NCBI RefSeq assembly: GCF_032852305.1 | Contig: NZ_CP136594.1 | Coordinates: 905,501-969,500 of the forward strand | From: Parasphingorhabdus sp. SCSIO 66989 | Lineage (GTDB): Bacteria > Pseudomonadota > Alphaproteobacteria > Sphingomonadales > Sphingomonadaceae | Direction: 5' to 3' | Length of the DNA: 64,000 bases | Part shown: positions 54,805 through 64,000 of the stretch, piece by piece | Layout of the letters: the number at the start of each line of letters is the position of its first letter | Numbering within the stretch: the stretch's first letter is position 1 | Notes under the pieces: model-generated | The model's input: the letters and a program-made list of their open reading frames with translations, nothing else | What the model was told of the DNA's origin: nothing | The model's database searches: none | Program-made: the position numbers and the translations under genes

Positions 54805-56038
54805 GTCTCTGCACCTTTCCCCGCGCCAAGGATCGCCACAGCCATTCCAGCGGGCCATAGCGGAAGCGCATTAGCCAGGGTTGTGACCAGAGCAGCATCA
54901 GCGCCCACATGGCAAAGACGAAGAGATAGAGCGCCGCGCGGTTGATCTCGCCATAGAGGTTGAGGCCATAGCCATAGAAGACCAGCGTCATCACGATGCT
55001 GGTGCCGAGATAGTTGGTGAAGGCTGCGCGCCCGACGCAGGCAACGCGGCGGATCAGAGTGCTGTCAGGGTTGCTTTTTATCCAGATAATCAGCAGTGCC
55101 GCCCAGCCTATCGCCATGATAACATCAAAGGGCATCGATAAGACCAGCGATGAAGCAAACACGCTGACTCCCGAGAAACCCAGCGCATATTGCAGCCAGG
55201 CAATGGCGATCAGCGGCGGAATCGCGATGGCGAAACACCGCACTGCCCAGCGGCGATAGCGCGCCATTTCCCATTGTCCGGTAAGCATCCCCGACTTGTA
55301 GAGTGCCATGCCGATCAGCATCAGGCCGAGCGTTTCCAGCCCGGCGTTAAACGCAGCGATAAAGGGCACGACCGCAAGCTCTCCGGTTCGATGGCTGACT
55401 ATTTCAGCATATCCGCCCTTATAGAGCTGCAGGTCTGTATTGGCGTCTTCCGGGGTATTGCCAAAGTCGGCGTTGATCTCGGCTAGTGCCTGTAGCTGTT
55501 CTGCATCGGCGGTGCCGCTATCTGCCATGCCCTGAAACAGAAAAAACATAGCCGAGAACAGGCCGAAAAGGAGGAATTGGGCGGAGAAGAGTCCAATCGC
55601 CCATTTGCGCAACGATGGAATTGACAGATTCCGGAAGAAAAAGAGCACCAGCCCGCATTGCGCATAGAGCGCCAATATGTCGCCCTCCCAGATGAAATAG
55701 AAGTGGATCATGCCGAAGACGAGTAACCACAGCATCCGTGCATAATGGACTCGCGCCGGTGATTGGCCGCTGGCCGCTGCGCGCTCGATAACCAGTGCCG
55801 CACTGGCGCCGAACAATATGGAAAAGAGCCCGCGCATCTTGGAATCGACAAACACAAAGTTGAAGAGCCACGCCGCGCCGTCCACCAGGCTTTCATAGCC
55901 ATAGGCAAGCGGGTTGAAATAACTGCCGCCGGGCAGGGCCATCATGATGATATTCATCGCCAATATGCCCATCACGGCAAAGCCGCGCACCGCATCAAGC
56001 TCAAGATAGCGCGCAGATGTTTGTGCGGTTGTCGCCAC
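54791..56038 (-). CDS. DUF418 domain membrane protein
   Basis: A 415-residue multi-span membrane protein (about ten segments). The N-terminus LELDAVRGFAVMGILAMNI and the C-terminal RFRYGPLEWLWRSL are typical of DUF418 (YeiB-like) proteins, related to acyltransferase-3-like membrane families. Other conserved parts are MRGLFSILFGASAALVIERA, GDILALYAQCGLVLFFF and RVACVGRAAFTNYLGTSIVMT. The reaction is unknown; envelope modification is a guess. It converges with the secreted hypothetical gene. Confidence 0.88.
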   Translation of the reverse strand: MATTAQTSARYLELDAVRGFAVMGILAMNIIMMALPGGSYFNPLAYGYESLVDGAAWLFNFVFVDSKMRGLFSILFGASAALVIERAAASGQSPARVHYARMLWLLVFGMIHFYFIWEGDILALYAQCGLVLFFFRNLSIPSLRKWAIGLFSAQFLLFGLFSAMFFLFQGMADSGTADAEQLQALAEINADFGNTPEDANTDLQLYKGGYAEIVSHRTGELAVVPFIAAFNAGLETLGLMLIGMALYKSGMLTGQWEMARYRRWAVRCFAIAIPPLIAIAWLQYALGFSGVSVFASSLVLSMPFDVIMAIGWAALLIIWIKSNPDSTLIRRVACVGRAAFTNYLGTSIVMTLVFYGYGLNLYGEINRAALYLFVFAMWALMLLWSQPWLMRFRYGPLEWLWRSLARGKVQRLSLG

Positions 56039-56083
56039 TGACTCTATTCCCTCATTTTACCATAGATAAGTCTGATTAAAAGA

Positions 56084-56770
56084 CTAAAGCCAAGAACTGA
56101 TCTGGTCCAGCGGCTTTTTCAATGTTGCATGGACCGGGATGGTGGCATCGGGCGCGGGCTTACCGACGACCAGCACCATCATAGGTTTCTCGGTGGCCGG
56201 GCGATCACATAGCTCGTTGAGAAATTTCATCGGATTGGGCGTATGCGTCAGCGTCGCCAGTCCGGCATCATGCAGCGCGGTGATCAACATGCCGGTGGCG
56301 ATGCCGACGCTCTCATTGACATAATAATTCTGCTTGGCATCGCCCGGTTCAATGCCGCCCTTGCGCTGGGCAAAGATGACGATGAGATAGGGCGCGATTT
56401 CAAGGAAGGGCTTGTCGGCATCGGTCCCCAGAGGATCAAGCGCGTCAAGCCATTCATCGCTGGCTTTGCCGTCATAAAAGGCGCGTTCTTCTTCCTCGGC
56501 GGCGACCCGCAGCGCGGCCTTTTTCTCGGCTGAGGTGATAACCGCGAAATGCCATGGCTGATGATTGGCACCATTTGGTGCAGTACCCGCCGCCAGCAGC
56601 GCCTGCTCAATCACCTCACGCGGTACCGGGTCAGGAGCAAAATAGCGGCAGGAGCGCCGCGTCTTTATCGTTTCGTAAAAATCATGCGCCCGGGCGATGC
56701 GCTCAGCATCACTATAATCGGGCAGTTGGGTATAGGGCAGGGTGTCATGCGGTTTCATGGCGGCATCCAT
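56084..56770 (-). CDS. nitroreductase family flavoprotein
   Basis: A 228-residue FMN oxidoreductase. Motifs are [46 protein letters not shown] (FMN phosphate site, residues ~33-77), [30 protein letters not shown] and the C-terminal [15 protein letters not shown]. The pattern resembles the BluB/iodotyrosine-deiodinase-like branch of nitroreductases; the natural substrate is unknown. The ATG at 56770 is used; a second ATG four codons on is possible. It lies 7 bp after the DUF6122 gene, so the two are probably co-transcribed. Confidence 0.88.
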   Translation of the reverse strand: MDAAMKPHDTLPYTQLPDYSDAERIARAHDFYETIKTRRSCRYFAPDPVPREVIEQALLAAGTAPNGANHQPWHFAVITSAEKKAALRVAAEEEERAFYDGKASDEWLDALDPLGTDADKPFLEIAPYLIVIFAQRKGGIEPGDAKQNYYVNESVGIATGMLITALHDAGLATLTHTPNPMKFLNELCDRPATEKPMMVLVVGKPAPDATIPVHATLKKPLDQISSWL

Positions 56771-56777
56771 TATGTCT

Positions 56778-57238
<461 letters not shown>

Positions 57239-57245
57239 AAGAGGT

Positions 57246-59498
57246 CTAATCCTCCATCCAGTCCCTAAAAAAGCTCTCATGCGCGGCGCGAAGGTCGGCT
57301 AGAGAAATTTGTGCTAGTATGCTTTTTCCGTAGTCTTTTATTTCGATGGTATCTCCCACGACGATACCAAATCGTTCCGGATGCGCATTCATTTCATGCA
57401 GCTTGTTTTCCAGCGTATCAGCATCTTCCTGCTTGCACGTAACCAGATATCGTCCTTGGTTTTCACCGAACCAGAAGGTCGGCTTTGTGTTCCCGTAGAA
57501 CTGGCAGCCTATGCCGCTAGCCAGTGCCATCTCACTGGCTGCAACCAGCACTCCGCCATCGGAAACATCGTGCACAGACGTTAAGATGCCATCTGCAATC
57601 AAGCCGGTGACGATGTCACCGAGATGCCGATCAAAATCGAGGTCGGTTTTTGGTGTTATTCCCTTACCTTGCCCTATCATTTTCTCAGTCCAGAGCGACT
57701 GATCCAATGTTACCTCTTCCTTGTGGCCGATGAGGAATATTACATCACCCTCATCCTTAAACCCCATAGTTATCATCCGGTCGAGGTCTTCAATCAATCC
57801 AATCGCACCAATCGCTGGCGTCGGCAGGATCGCGCGCGGCACGCCGTCCGGGCCGGTCGTCTCGTTATACAGCGACACATTGCCGCTCACGATCGGCATA
57901 TCGAGTGCCTTGCAGGCTTCGCTCATGCCCTGCAGTGCGCCGACAAATTGGCCCATAATCTCCGGGCGTTCGGGGTTACCAAAATTGAGGCAGTTGGTCA
58001 CCGCCAGCGGTTTCGCGCCGACGGCGATCAGGTTGCGATAGGCTTCGGCAATGGCTTGTTTGCCGCCCTCATAGGGGGCGGCATGCACATAGCGCGGGGT
58101 GCAGTCGGTGGTGATGGCGAGGCCGCGATTGGTACCGTGGATGCGCACCACCGCCGCGTCGCCGCCTGGTTTCTGCACCGTGTCGGCCATCACCTGATGG
58201 TCATATTGCTCCCATATCCAGCGGCGGCTGGCGAGGTTGGGGCTGGCCATCAGTTTCAACAGGTCTGCTCCGATATCGGTGCTTTCGGGGATGTCCCCGG
58301 GCTTGAGCGGCTCGGCGGGTTTGGTCGGCACATGCGGGCGATCATAAAGCGGCGCATCATCGGCCAGCGGTGCGAGCGGGATATCGCACACCACTTCGCC
58401 CAGATGCTCCAGCACCATATGGCCGGTATCGGTGACCTCACCGATAACCGCAAAATCAAGCTCCCATTTTTCAAAAATCGTCTTGGCCTCGTCCTCGCGG
58501 CCGGGCTTGAGCACCATCAGCATCCGCTCCTGCGACTCAGAGAGCATCATCTCATAGGCGGTCATATGGGTTTCGCGCTGGGGCACATGGTCGAGATTGA
58601 GGCGGATACCGACGCCGCCATTGCTCGCCATTTCAACGCTGGAGGAGGTCAGCCCCGCCGCGCCCATATCCTGAATCGCAACAATCGCATCGGTCGCCAT
58701 CAGCTCGAGACAGGCCTCGATCAGCAGCTTTTCGGTGAACGGATCGCCGACCTGCACCGTCGGGCGCTTTTCCTCGCTGTCCTCGTCAAACTCGGCGCTG
58801 GCCATGGTCGCGCCATGAATGCCATCGCGGCCGGTTTTGGAGCCGACATAGACGATGGAGTTGCCAACGCCCGAGGCGGCGGAATAGAAAATCTTGTCCT
58901 GCTCGGCGATACCCACCGCCATGGCGTTGACCAGGATATTGCCGTCATAGGCCGGGTCAAAATTGGTCTCGCCGCCGACAGTCGGCACGCCGACGCAATT
59001 GCCATAGCCGCCAATGCCCGCGACCACGCCTTTGACCAGATGCTTCATCTTGGGATGATCGGGCGAGCCGAAACGCAGCGCATTCATCAGCGCCACCGGC
59101 CGCGCGCCCATGGTGAAGACATCGCGCAAAATGCCGCCCACACCGGTCGCCGCGCCCTGATAGGGCTCGATATAGCTCGGGTGGTTATGGCTCTCCATCT
59201 TGAAGATCGCCGCCAGCGGTTTGCCATCGGGCCCGGGGCCGATATCGACGACACCGGCATTTTCGCCCGGTCCGCAAATCACTTGGGGCCCTTCAGTCGG
59301 CAGTTTTTTCAGGTGAATCCGCGAGGATTTGTAAGAGCAATGCTCCGACCACATCACCGAGAAGATACCCAGTTCAACCAGATTGGGCGCGCGGCCCAAT
59401 GCGTTCAATATGCGATCATATTCTTCCGGTTTCAGGCCATGTTCGGCGACAATGTCCGGGGTGATTTCAGGCGACGGTGCAGGCTGAGTCTGGGTCAT
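57246..59498 (-). CDS. purL: phosphoribosylformylglycinamidine synthase subunit PurL
   Basis: A 750-residue small-type PurL, the ATP-dependent synthetase part of FGAM synthase in purine synthesis; it works with PurS and PurQ, not seen here. Conserved parts are [55 protein letters not shown], the duplicated AIR-synthase-like halves with [15 protein letters not shown], and [19 protein letters not shown]. Length is normal. It is monocistronic between an inverted repeat and a membrane-protein gene. Confidence 0.97.
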   Translation of the reverse strand: MTQTQPAPSPEITPDIVAEHGLKPEEYDRILNALGRAPNLVELGIFSVMWSEHCSYKSSRIHLKKLPTEGPQVICGPGENAGVVDIGPGPDGKPLAAIFKMESHNHPSYIEPYQGAATGVGGILRDVFTMGARPVALMNALRFGSPDHPKMKHLVKGVVAGIGGYGNCVGVPTVGGETNFDPAYDGNILVNAMAVGIAEQDKIFYSAASGVGNSIVYVGSKTGRDGIHGATMASAEFDEDSEEKRPTVQVGDPFTEKLLIEACLELMATDAIVAIQDMGAAGLTSSSVEMASNGGVGIRLNLDHVPQRETHMTAYEMMLSESQERMLMVLKPGREDEAKTIFEKWELDFAVIGEVTDTGHMVLEHLGEVVCDIPLAPLADDAPLYDRPHVPTKPAEPLKPGDIPESTDIGADLLKLMASPNLASRRWIWEQYDHQVMADTVQKPGGDAAVVRIHGTNRGLAITTDCTPRYVHAAPYEGGKQAIAEAYRNLIAVGAKPLAVTNCLNFGNPERPEIMGQFVGALQGMSEACKALDMPIVSGNVSLYNETTGPDGVPRAILPTPAIGAIGLIEDLDRMITMGFKDEGDVIFLIGHKEEVTLDQSLWTEKMIGQGKGITPKTDLDFDRHLGDIVTGLIADGILTSVHDVSDGGVLVAASEMALASGIGCQFYGNTKPTFWFGENQGRYLVTCKQEDADTLENKLHEMNAHPERFGIVVGDTIEIKDYGKSILAQISLADLRAAHESFFRDWMED

Positions 59499-59569
59499 GC
59501 AAAGCGCTCTAGCGAGTCACGCTGGCAAGGGCCAGAGGGGATGATCGCTGCAGGCGCGGTAATCCCCGA

Positions 59570-60256
59570 TTATCTGACCGTTCGCCCTCGTGCAGCCCAC
59601 AATGCGAGCGCAGTGAGCAGGGTATAGGCGAACAGCGAAGTAACCGCGATTGCGGGGTCATAGGCTTCAGGTTGCGGGCCGAACCAGTTGTAGAGCTGCA
59701 ACGCCAGCAGCGTGACTGCCAGGACCAGTGGCGCGATCCAGGCGCTTTTCGCGCTGGCCTGATCGGGCCGTGTTGCCATGATATAATAGAGAAACGCACC
59801 AAAGCAGAGCGCCAATTCGAGCGGAATTTCAATTGCCGGGTGATTCCACAAACCCAACCCCAATGTAGGATCATGGCCATGCAGAGTGAGGTCAGGCACA
59901 TGCACAACTAGGTCGAGGAACCAATGCGATACCACCACCAAGGCCGCCAATAGCGCGCCGCGACGATTTCCACCAAATAGCATGACCAACAGCCCAAAAC
60001 CTGCTGCCCATAGCGACGTCCCAACCAGGCTGTGCGTATACGGATAATGGTACAGGTCCATCGCATTCATCACCGCAATACCCGGTGAAATGCGCATCTT
60101 TTCAATCCCGGCAAGCGCCAGTCCGAAGAAGCCATAATCCACAAGCTGGGCAGCGATAAACATGGTGCCGAGGCCGATGCGGCGTTTTGCTCCCTGATCT
60201 TCGCGAGCCGCAATTGCCGCTGCGACAAAAGCAGGCGCGTAATGGCCAATAAACAT
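59570..60256 (-). CDS. membrane protein, YdjM-like metal-dependent hydrolase fold possible
   Basis: A 228-residue protein with about six membrane segments. The start at 60256 (MFIGHYAPAFVAAA) has GGGGGAG five bases upstream. Conserved His/Asp residues occur in FIGHYAPAF, DLYHYPYTHSLVGTSLWA and VVSHWFLDLVVHVPDLTL. These resemble the metal sites of membrane-bound YdjM/LexA-regulated hydrolase-like proteins, but the function is unknown. It is co-directional with purL, 71 bp upstream of it, and diverges from xseB. Confidence 0.7.
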   Translation of the reverse strand: MFIGHYAPAFVAAAIAAREDQGAKRRIGLGTMFIAAQLVDYGFFGLALAGIEKMRISPGIAVMNAMDLYHYPYTHSLVGTSLWAAGFGLLVMLFGGNRRGALLAALVVVSHWFLDLVVHVPDLTLHGHDPTLGLGLWNHPAIEIPLELALCFGAFLYYIMATRPDQASAKSAWIAPLVLAVTLLALQLYNWFGPQPEAYDPAIAVTSLFAYTLLTALALWAARGRTVR

Positions 60257-60379
60257 CCATGCTCCCCCTGCATTTGTGGTTTGATGCATTCTATGCATGC
60301 AATGCCGGTTAAGGCAAATTACATGGCGCCATTTGCCAGCCCTTGACCCGGACCCGCGCGCCCGTCAAAGCATAGGTCT

Positions 60380-60634
60380 ATGACAGAGAATGATTTGCAG
60401 ATGGATGATGCGGCGATTGCGGCGCTGAGTTTCGAGGATGCTCTGGGCAGGCTGGAGCATGTGGTGCGCCAGCTGGAAAGCGGCGAAGCGTCGCTGGACA
60501 GTTCGATCACGCTCTACACGCTGGGTGAAAAGCTGCGAACCCATTGCCAGCAGCGTTTGGATGATGCCAAAAGCCGGATCGAGAAGATCACCGTCGGTGC
60601 CGATGGCAAGTTGGGTACTGAGCCGCTGGATTAA
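60380..60634 (+). CDS. xseB: exodeoxyribonuclease VII small subunit
   Basis: An 84-residue XseB. It carries the family block LSFEDALGRLEHVVRQLESGEASLDSSITLYTLGEKLRTHCQQRLDDAKSRIEKI, which forms the coiled-coil that binds XseA. Length is normal. It lies before ispA, the usual xseB-ispA order in proteobacteria, but a family B repeat now fills the 150-bp gap between them. Confidence 0.95.
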   Translation: MTENDLQMDDAAIAALSFEDALGRLEHVVRQLESGEASLDSSITLYTLGEKLRTHCQQRLDDAKSRIEKITVGADGKLGTEPLD

Positions 60635-60652
60635 TGAAGGAAATTAATTAAC

Positions 60653-60739
60653 ACCGTTAGGGCTGAGCTTGTCGAAGCCCGTTTCTCAGGTAAAGCGCGA
60701 AACTGAGAGGCGCCCTTCGACAGGCTCAGGGCTAACGGT
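60653..60739. repeat. repeat family B, copy 2
   Basis: An 87-bp element with inverted ends ACCGTTAGGGCTGAGCTTG and CAGGCTCAGGGCTAACGGT. Both arms and the GAAGCCCGTTTCTCAG stretch match copy 1 in cobA. It lies between xseB and ispA, outside any gene. Confidence 0.9.
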
Positions 60740-60783
60740 TTTAGGTTGCTAGAGATTTTGCGGGGTATGAGAAGCGGGGACAT

Positions 60784-61704
60784 ATGACGGATCAACCATC
60801 ATCACTATCGCCTGATTCATCACCATTGCCCGACGCTTTTCGCGCTATTGCTGAAGATATTGATGCGGTTTTCGACCGGATATTGCCGGTCCCCGATGAT
60901 GCCCGTGCGCCTTTGTTCGAGGCGATGCGTCATGCGGCTATTGGTGGCGGAAAGCGGGTGCGGCCCTTGCTGCTGACCGAAACCGCATCGCTTTTCGGGG
61001 TGGATCGCGATGCGGCTTTGCTGGCTTCTACTGCGGTGGAGGCAATCCATGTCTATTCGCTGATCCATGATGACTTGCCCTGCATGGATGATGATGATCT
61101 TCGCCGCGGCAAGCCGACGGTTCACAAGGCCTTTGGCGAAGATGTAGCGGTTCTGGCCGGGGATTCGCTGCATGATCTGGCGTTTGAGCTGTTGGTTTCA
61201 CCCGATGTGCATAGCGACCCGTTTGTTGGTGTAGAGCTGGTCACTGCGCTGGCCACCGCCTCTGGCCCCTCAGGCATGGCGGGTGGACAGATGATGGATC
61301 TGGCTGCGGATGGGGAAGATTTTGACCTCGCCACCGTCACCCGCTTGCAGCAATTGAAGACTGGCGCATTGATCGGCGTATCGGTTGAAATGGGCGCGAT
61401 ACTCGGCCGTTTGCCCGATGAGGGTCGCAGTCCGTTGCGCGCTTATGCCCGTGATATCGGTCTGGCGTTTCAGATTGCCGATGATCTGCTTGATGTCGAG
61501 GGCGATGAGGAACTCGCGGGCAAGGCACTGGGTAAGGATGAGGCGGCAGGCAAGGCCACATTCCTGTCGCTGCTCGGTGTCGAACGCGCGCGCGAACAGG
61601 CATTTTTCCTGGTCGACCAGGCAGAGGGCCATTTGCAGGACTTCGGGCAAGAGGCCGATGTTCTGCGCGCGCTGGCGCGGTTTATTGTGGAGAGGGATCG
61701 CTAA
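60784..61704 (+). CDS. ispA: polyprenyl (farnesyl) diphosphate synthase
   Basis: A 306-residue all-trans prenyl synthase that condenses IPP with DMAPP and GPP. The first Asp-rich motif is DDLPCMDDDDLRRGKPTVHKAFGE (residues ~96-119) and the second FQIADDLLDVEGDEE near 230. The GGKRVRPLL block near residue 56 binds IPP. The YSLIHDD residues before the first motif fit a short-chain (C15) product. A farnesyl product would feed ubiquinone and undecaprenyl synthesis. coaD starts 3 bp after the stop. Confidence 0.94.
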   Translation: MTDQPSSLSPDSSPLPDAFRAIAEDIDAVFDRILPVPDDARAPLFEAMRHAAIGGGKRVRPLLLTETASLFGVDRDAALLASTAVEAIHVYSLIHDDLPCMDDDDLRRGKPTVHKAFGEDVAVLAGDSLHDLAFELLVSPDVHSDPFVGVELVTALATASGPSGMAGGQMMDLAADGEDFDLATVTRLQQLKTGALIGVSVEMGAILGRLPDEGRSPLRAYARDIGLAFQIADDLLDVEGDEELAGKALGKDEAAGKATFLSLLGVERAREQAFFLVDQAEGHLQDFGQEADVLRALARFIVERDR

Positions 61705-61706
61705 GA

Positions 61707-62216
61707 ATGACTGAACGCATAGGCGTCTATCCGGGGACTTTTGACCCGATCACCCTGGGCCATATGGATATCATCCAACGTGGCGCAAAGCTGGTCGATA
61801 AGCTGATTATCGGGGTCACCACCAATATCAGCAAATCGCCGATGTTTTCCGATGATGAACGCATGGATATGGTGCGGCGCGAAGTCGCGGCGCTGGACAA
61901 TGCCAATATTGAGGTGGTCGGCTTCAACTCGCTGTTGATGGACTTTGCCGATGATCAGGGCGCATCGGTGGTTATTCGTGGCATCCGTGGCGTCACCGAT
62001 TTCGAATATGAATATCAGCTTACGGGCATGAACCGCCAGTTAAATGACCGGATCGACACGGTTTTCCTGATGGCTGATGTATCACTGCAGCCCATTGCCT
62101 CGCGGCTGGTGAAGGAAATCGCGCTTTATGGCGGTGAGATCGACAAATTTGTCACCCCCGCTGTGCGCGCGCAGGTGGAAGCACGGGTTGCGGAATTGGG
62201 TCTGAAAGGCAGTTAA
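61707..62216 (+). CDS. coaD: phosphopantetheine adenylyltransferase
   Basis: A 169-residue nucleotidyltransferase that makes dephospho-CoA, the fourth step of CoA synthesis. The signature GVYPGTFDPITLGHMDIIQRG holds the HxGH-like GHMD motif. Other marks are VVIRGIRGVTDFEYEYQLTGMNRQL and the C-terminal PIASRLVKEIALYGGEIDKFV. Length is normal. It is tightly packed behind ispA. Confidence 0.96.
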   Translation: MTERIGVYPGTFDPITLGHMDIIQRGAKLVDKLIIGVTTNISKSPMFSDDERMDMVRREVAALDNANIEVVGFNSLLMDFADDQGASVVIRGIRGVTDFEYEYQLTGMNRQLNDRIDTVFLMADVSLQPIASRLVKEIALYGGEIDKFVTPAVRAQVEARVAELGLKGS

Positions 62217-62328
62217 CGCTCGCACAACTTATTCAGAGAGTTGACAGCATTGCCGCCTTATCGCATCGCGTGCGGCGATTATGCCGCCATGCTATTTGGC
62301 GCAAACAGATGATTTGGAGATAAGGGCA

Positions 62329-63048
62329 ATGTTGCGGACGTCCGCATTAGTGCATTCTGTATGGGTTATGATTTTCGCGGTTCTGGCCGTAGCGGCGGTT
62401 CAGACAAGCCCTGCCTTGGCGCAAGATTCCGAGGCAGAAGCCGAGACGGCGGCAGAGGTTGAAGTCGCACCTGTGCTGACCCCGGAAGAACGCAAGGAAA
62501 TGCGCGATAATCCTGCGAATACGCTGCATCTTGACCTATCCACAGGTGGCCGGGTGACGATCCAACTCTACCCGGATGTTGCACCTAAGCATGTTGAGCG
62601 GATTCAGACTCTGGTACAGCAGGGTTTTTATGACGGCATCGTTTTTCACCGCGTGATTGACGGCTTTATGGCACAAACCGGTGACCCAACTGGTACCGGG
62701 CAGGGCGGTTCTAGCATGCCCGATCTGGAAGAAGAGTTTAACCGCATCCCGCATCTGCGCGGCAGTGTCTCGATGGCGCGGACCAATGATCCGAACAGCG
62801 CCAACAGCCAGTTCTTTATTGTGTTCTATCCGCGTTTTTCGCTCGACAACAAATATACCAATTTCGGTCGGGTGAAGGCTGGCATGCAATATGTTGACCT
62901 GATCAATCGCGGCGAGCCGCCTGCTCAGCCTTCGCGGATTATTCAGGCGTCCCTGGCTTCACAGAACAAGCCGATGCCCAATTTTGCACAGCCTGTGGAT
63001 GACGAACCGGTTATCACCGTGGATGATCTCAACGCGCCTATCGGCTAA
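62329..63048 (+). CDS. periplasmic peptidyl-prolyl cis-trans isomerase (cyclophilin type)
   Basis: A 239-residue exported cyclophilin. The start at 62329 gives a signal peptide (LRTSALVHSVWVMIFAVLAV, cleavage after ALA near residue 33); the frame opens earlier at 62281 without one. The cyclophilin domain runs from about residue 65 with FYDGIVFHRVIDGFMAQTGDPTGTGQGGS (catalytic Arg in FHRV), SVSMARTNDPNSANSQFFIVF and TNFGRVKAGMQYVD. It assists protein folding in the periplasm. queA follows after 32 bp, as in many alphaproteobacteria. Confidence 0.93.
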   Translation: MLRTSALVHSVWVMIFAVLAVAAVQTSPALAQDSEAEAETAAEVEVAPVLTPEERKEMRDNPANTLHLDLSTGGRVTIQLYPDVAPKHVERIQTLVQQGFYDGIVFHRVIDGFMAQTGDPTGTGQGGSSMPDLEEEFNRIPHLRGSVSMARTNDPNSANSQFFIVFYPRFSLDNKYTNFGRVKAGMQYVDLINRGEPPAQPSRIIQASLASQNKPMPNFAQPVDDEPVITVDDLNAPIG

Positions 63049-63080
63049 GGCATGAACGCGAACAGCATTGGGGGCGGCAT

Positions 63081-64000
63081 ATGCGGGTTGACCTGTTTGA
63101 TTTTGAGCTGCCCGAAGAACTGATCGCACTGCGCCCGGCAGAACCTCGGGAATCGGCGAACTTTCTCGTTGTCAGCCGGGATAGCACGCTGAGCGATCGC
63201 AAGGTCGTCGATCTGCCGAGCCAATTGCGCGCGGGCGATGTGTTGGTGTTTAACGATACCAAGGTTATTCAGGCGCAGCTTGAGGGCCGTCGCGGCAATG
63301 CCAAAATCGGCGCAACACTGCACAAGCGGATTGATGACCGGCGCTGGGAAGCCTTTATCCGCAACGCCAAAAGGCTGCGTATCGGTGAGCAGGTCGATTT
63401 TGGCCAAGGTGTGACCGCGACTGCCGAAGCGCGGTATGATAATGGTAGCTTTACGCTCGCCTTTGACGGTAATGAGCCGGTGGAAATTCTGCTGGAACGT
63501 GCAGGCTCGATGCCGCTGCCGCCCTATATCGCCAGCAAGCGCGCCATCGATGAGAAGGACAAGGATGATTATCAGACCATCTTTGCCGAGCGTGAAGGCG
63601 CGGTGGCGGCACCAACCGCCTCGCTGCATTTTACCCCGGGTTTGATGCAGGCGCTCAGTGACCATGATATCCAGACTGAAACGGTAACCCTGCATGTTGG
63701 TGCGGGCACATTCCTGCCGGTCAAGGCCGATGATACCGATGATCATGAGATGCACAGCGAATGGGGCGAGATTGCGCCCGATGTCGCTGAGCGCCTATCC
63801 AGAGCAAAGGCCGAAGGACGACGCATTATCGCGGTCGGCACCACCAGCCTCAGGGTTTTGGAAAGTGCGGCGGATGACAATGGTCATATCGCGGCATGGA
63901 GCGGCGACACCGATATCTTCATCACGCCGGGCTATCGCTTCCGCATGATTGATGCGCTTATGACCAACTTCCATCTGCCGCGTTCAACCCTGTTCATGCT
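63081..64000 (+). CDS. queA: S-adenosylmethionine:tRNA ribosyltransferase-isomerase, partial
   Basis: A frame open from ATG at 63081 to the right edge, 306 complete codons of an expected ~340. It begins MRVDLFDFELPEELIALRP and carries the QueA blocks VLVFNDTKVIQAQLEG, LPPYIASKRAIDEKDKDDYQTIFAEREGAVAAPTASLHFT, LHVGAGTFLPVKADDTDDHEMHSEW, and ending FRMIDALMTNFHLPRSTLFML. QueA transfers the ribosyl group of SAM to preQ1 in tRNA during queuosine synthesis. The 3' end is cut by the window. Confidence 0.96.
   Translation, partial: MRVDLFDFELPEELIALRPAEPRESANFLVVSRDSTLSDRKVVDLPSQLRAGDVLVFNDTKVIQAQLEGRRGNAKIGATLHKRIDDRRWEAFIRNAKRLRIGEQVDFGQGVTATAEARYDNGSFTLAFDGNEPVEILLERAGSMPLPPYIASKRAIDEKDKDDYQTIFAEREGAVAAPTASLHFTPGLMQALSDHDIQTETVTLHVGAGTFLPVKADDTDDHEMHSEWGEIAPDVAERLSRAKAEGRRIIAVGTTSLRVLESAADDNGHIAAWSGDTDIFITPGYRFRMIDALMTNFHLPRSTLFM

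Noticed and set aside
57624-59627. Long plus-strand open frame antisense to purL (667 codons)
   Set aside because: Same cause: antisense shadow of PurL with His/Arg/Gly-rich, non-conserved translation and no ribosome-binding site.

Overview
The window looks like a chromosomal segment of an alphaproteobacterium, most probably of the order Sphingomonadales. The reasons are the Sphingomonad-like RpoB, RpoC and SecE/NusG proteins, the NDUFA12-DUF2155-aat neighbourhood, a ctrA gene with CcrM-type GANTC sites in its promoter, the cobA-DUF2849-cysI-DUF934-cysH sulfur operon, and several short palindromic repeat families of the kind scattered in these genomes. The genus cannot be fixed from sequence alone. 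No prophage, insertion sequence, CRISPR array or rRNA operon is visible.

Layout. 1-1900: tail of a DUF192 gene, the complex I accessory protein NDUFA12, a DUF2155 lipoprotein and, convergently and overlapping it by 256 bp, aat. 2005-20442: the transcription/translation core (tRNA-Trp, secE, nusG, rplK, rplA, rplJ, rplL, rpoB, rpoC). It is broken by three unrelated insertions: a two-gene membrane operon with an ABA4-like protein, a cyclic-nucleotide-domain/thioredoxin-reductase fusion plus an orphan gene, and an XRE/DUF2975 membrane operon. 20453-25800: a secreted peptidase-like TPR protein, then DUF6607 and a TonB-dependent haemoglobin-type receptor diverging from a region with a Fur-like box. 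25806-28688: azoR-pirin-doxX diverging from a LysR regulator across a clear palindrome. 28689-29702: ctrA. 29809-36465: minus-strand metabolic and accessory genes (phosphoesterase, saccharopine-dehydrogenase-like, acyl-CoA dehydrogenase, arsI/arsR, dcd, cdd, a degenerate GH25 protein, UPF0262). 36583-38106: dnaB. 38255-45711: sulfur assimilation operon, astD and selO. 45753-47839: alpha/beta hydrolase and glycosyltransferase. 48089-48467: a ParD antitoxin with a shortened ParE beside a 153-bp palindrome. 48813-52919: yfgM-like, bamB, der and a single-domain Hpt. 52995-53754: bfr/bfd iron storage. 53908-60256: a secreted orphan, DUF418, nitroreductase, DUF6122, purL and a membrane protein. 60380-64000: xseB, ispA, coaD, a periplasmic cyclophilin and queA, which runs off the end.

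How the parts fit. The window combines information processing (r-proteins, RNA polymerase, DnaB, Der, tRNA-Trp), envelope assembly (SecE, BamB, YfgM-like, PPIase), iron uptake and storage under probable Fur-type control, assimilatory sulfate reduction with its siroheme supply, and the CtrA cell-cycle regulator. The most unusual observations are: a ~70-residue insertion in RpoB; a second, diverged cysI C-terminus stranded between a repeat and DUF934; a repeat that has become the C-terminus of CobA; the long aat/DUF2155 antisense overlap; a thioredoxin-reductase fusion lacking its redox cysteines inside the ribosomal protein cluster; and near-identical promoters for rplK and rplJ. Nothing here is a clear new defence or biosynthetic system. 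The DUF6607/TonB pair and the cNMP-TrxR fusion are the best candidates for undescribed functions.
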